Origin: Mesostigma viride
Lineage: Eukaryota; Streptophyta; Mesostigmatophyceae; Mesostigmatales; Mesostigmataceae
Assembly (NCBI GenBank): GCA_009746045.1
Contig: RPFO01000167.1
Coordinates: 3,041,860 to 3,105,859 of the forward strand
Reading direction: 5' to 3'
Length of the DNA stretch: 64,000 bases
Shown here: piece by piece, positions 63,638 to 64,000 of the stretch
How the letters are laid out: each line of letters begins with the position of its first letter
Position numbering within the stretch: the first letter of the stretch is position 1
The notes under the pieces: generated by a model
Told to the model about the DNA's origin: nothing
The model's database searches: none
What the model saw: the letters and a program-made list of their open reading frames with translations, nothing else
Made by a program: the position numbers and the translations under genes

Positions 63638-64000
63638 GTCGCTTCGAAGGAAAGGGGCTCCGCGGGTTTCTTCCGGGGTCTCGTATGTGGGGGGGGTCAC
63701 CGTGGGCGTCCAGGCGGGGGGGGGATGGTCGGGGGGAGGGTTAGGGATGCAGTGTCGGGTGCACGTTGTTGCGGGGGGACCGGGGCGGATGGCGGCAACA
63801 GCGGAGGGGCGACGGCGGAGAGAAGCGGGAGCAGGGAGGCGGCCGCGCGTAGGTCTGGTAAGAAAGAAGTGATAAATGAGAGTATGGATAAAGGTGATCG
63901 GCTGAGGGAAAATGAAGGATACGAGGGAGAATGAAGGTTCTGTTAAGGTCATCAGGATGTGTGTTGTCAGATGATGTGTGACAACGTGCTGCTTGGTGTG
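63638..64000. other. Downstream end of window
   Basis: G-rich sequence after the proposed stop. No additional gene is supported; minus-strand ORFs here lack splice or family support. Confidence 0.4.

Overview
This window looks like nuclear DNA of a green alga (chlorophyte or early streptophyte). The spliced genes have GT-AG introns and GC-rich exons, and their proteins follow plant family members residue by residue. Three N-termini look organelle-directed or plant-like. The non-coding DNA is unusually rich in simple repeats and degenerate retroelements. The species cannot be named from this sequence.

Layout. 420-13639 (+): a nine-exon cytosolic peptide:N-glycanase (PNG1 type); splice phases close to a 1,090-residue protein. 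13640-17032: intergenic, with a tRNA-like SINE and truncated LINEs. 17033-23029 (-): a six-exon, 719-residue FAD-dependent oxidoreductase of the plant 'lycopene cyclase-like' family. 23030-23795: a shared promoter region. 23796-27738 (+): a three-exon, 686-residue BipA/TypA GTPase with a presequence, head-to-head with the oxidoreductase. 27739-47296: a nested mobile-element graveyard. It holds LINE ORF1 and ORF2 remnants, an ORF1-only LINE, three hAT-like elements with exact 8-bp target duplications (one sitting inside another), four of the window's five SINE copies, and a 3.7-kb foreign insertion carrying a 1.3-kb G-rich minisatellite. 47297-57654 (-): a two-exon gene for a ~3,360-residue protein with a zeta-toxin-like P-loop kinase domain. 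59517-~63637 (+): an unrecognised coiled-coil gene whose first intron holds 2 kb of almost pure pyrimidine.

The most unusual signal is structural. Most introns of the four multi-exon genes contain one to six decayed copies of the adjoining exon edge, including the splice site. These 'exon-edge echoes' suggest that the introns grew by repeated tandem duplication across splice sites. In the mobile region the most notable signals are hAT-like elements whose terminal sequences match within an element but differ between elements, and LINE 3' ends made of a CACGTG hairpin followed by a TTAA tail.

No tRNA, rRNA, CRISPR or bacterial operon features were seen. The four host genes have housekeeping or unknown roles (glycoprotein quality control, a presumed plastid redox enzyme, organellar translation GTPase, a putative nucleotide kinase) and do not form an obvious pathway.
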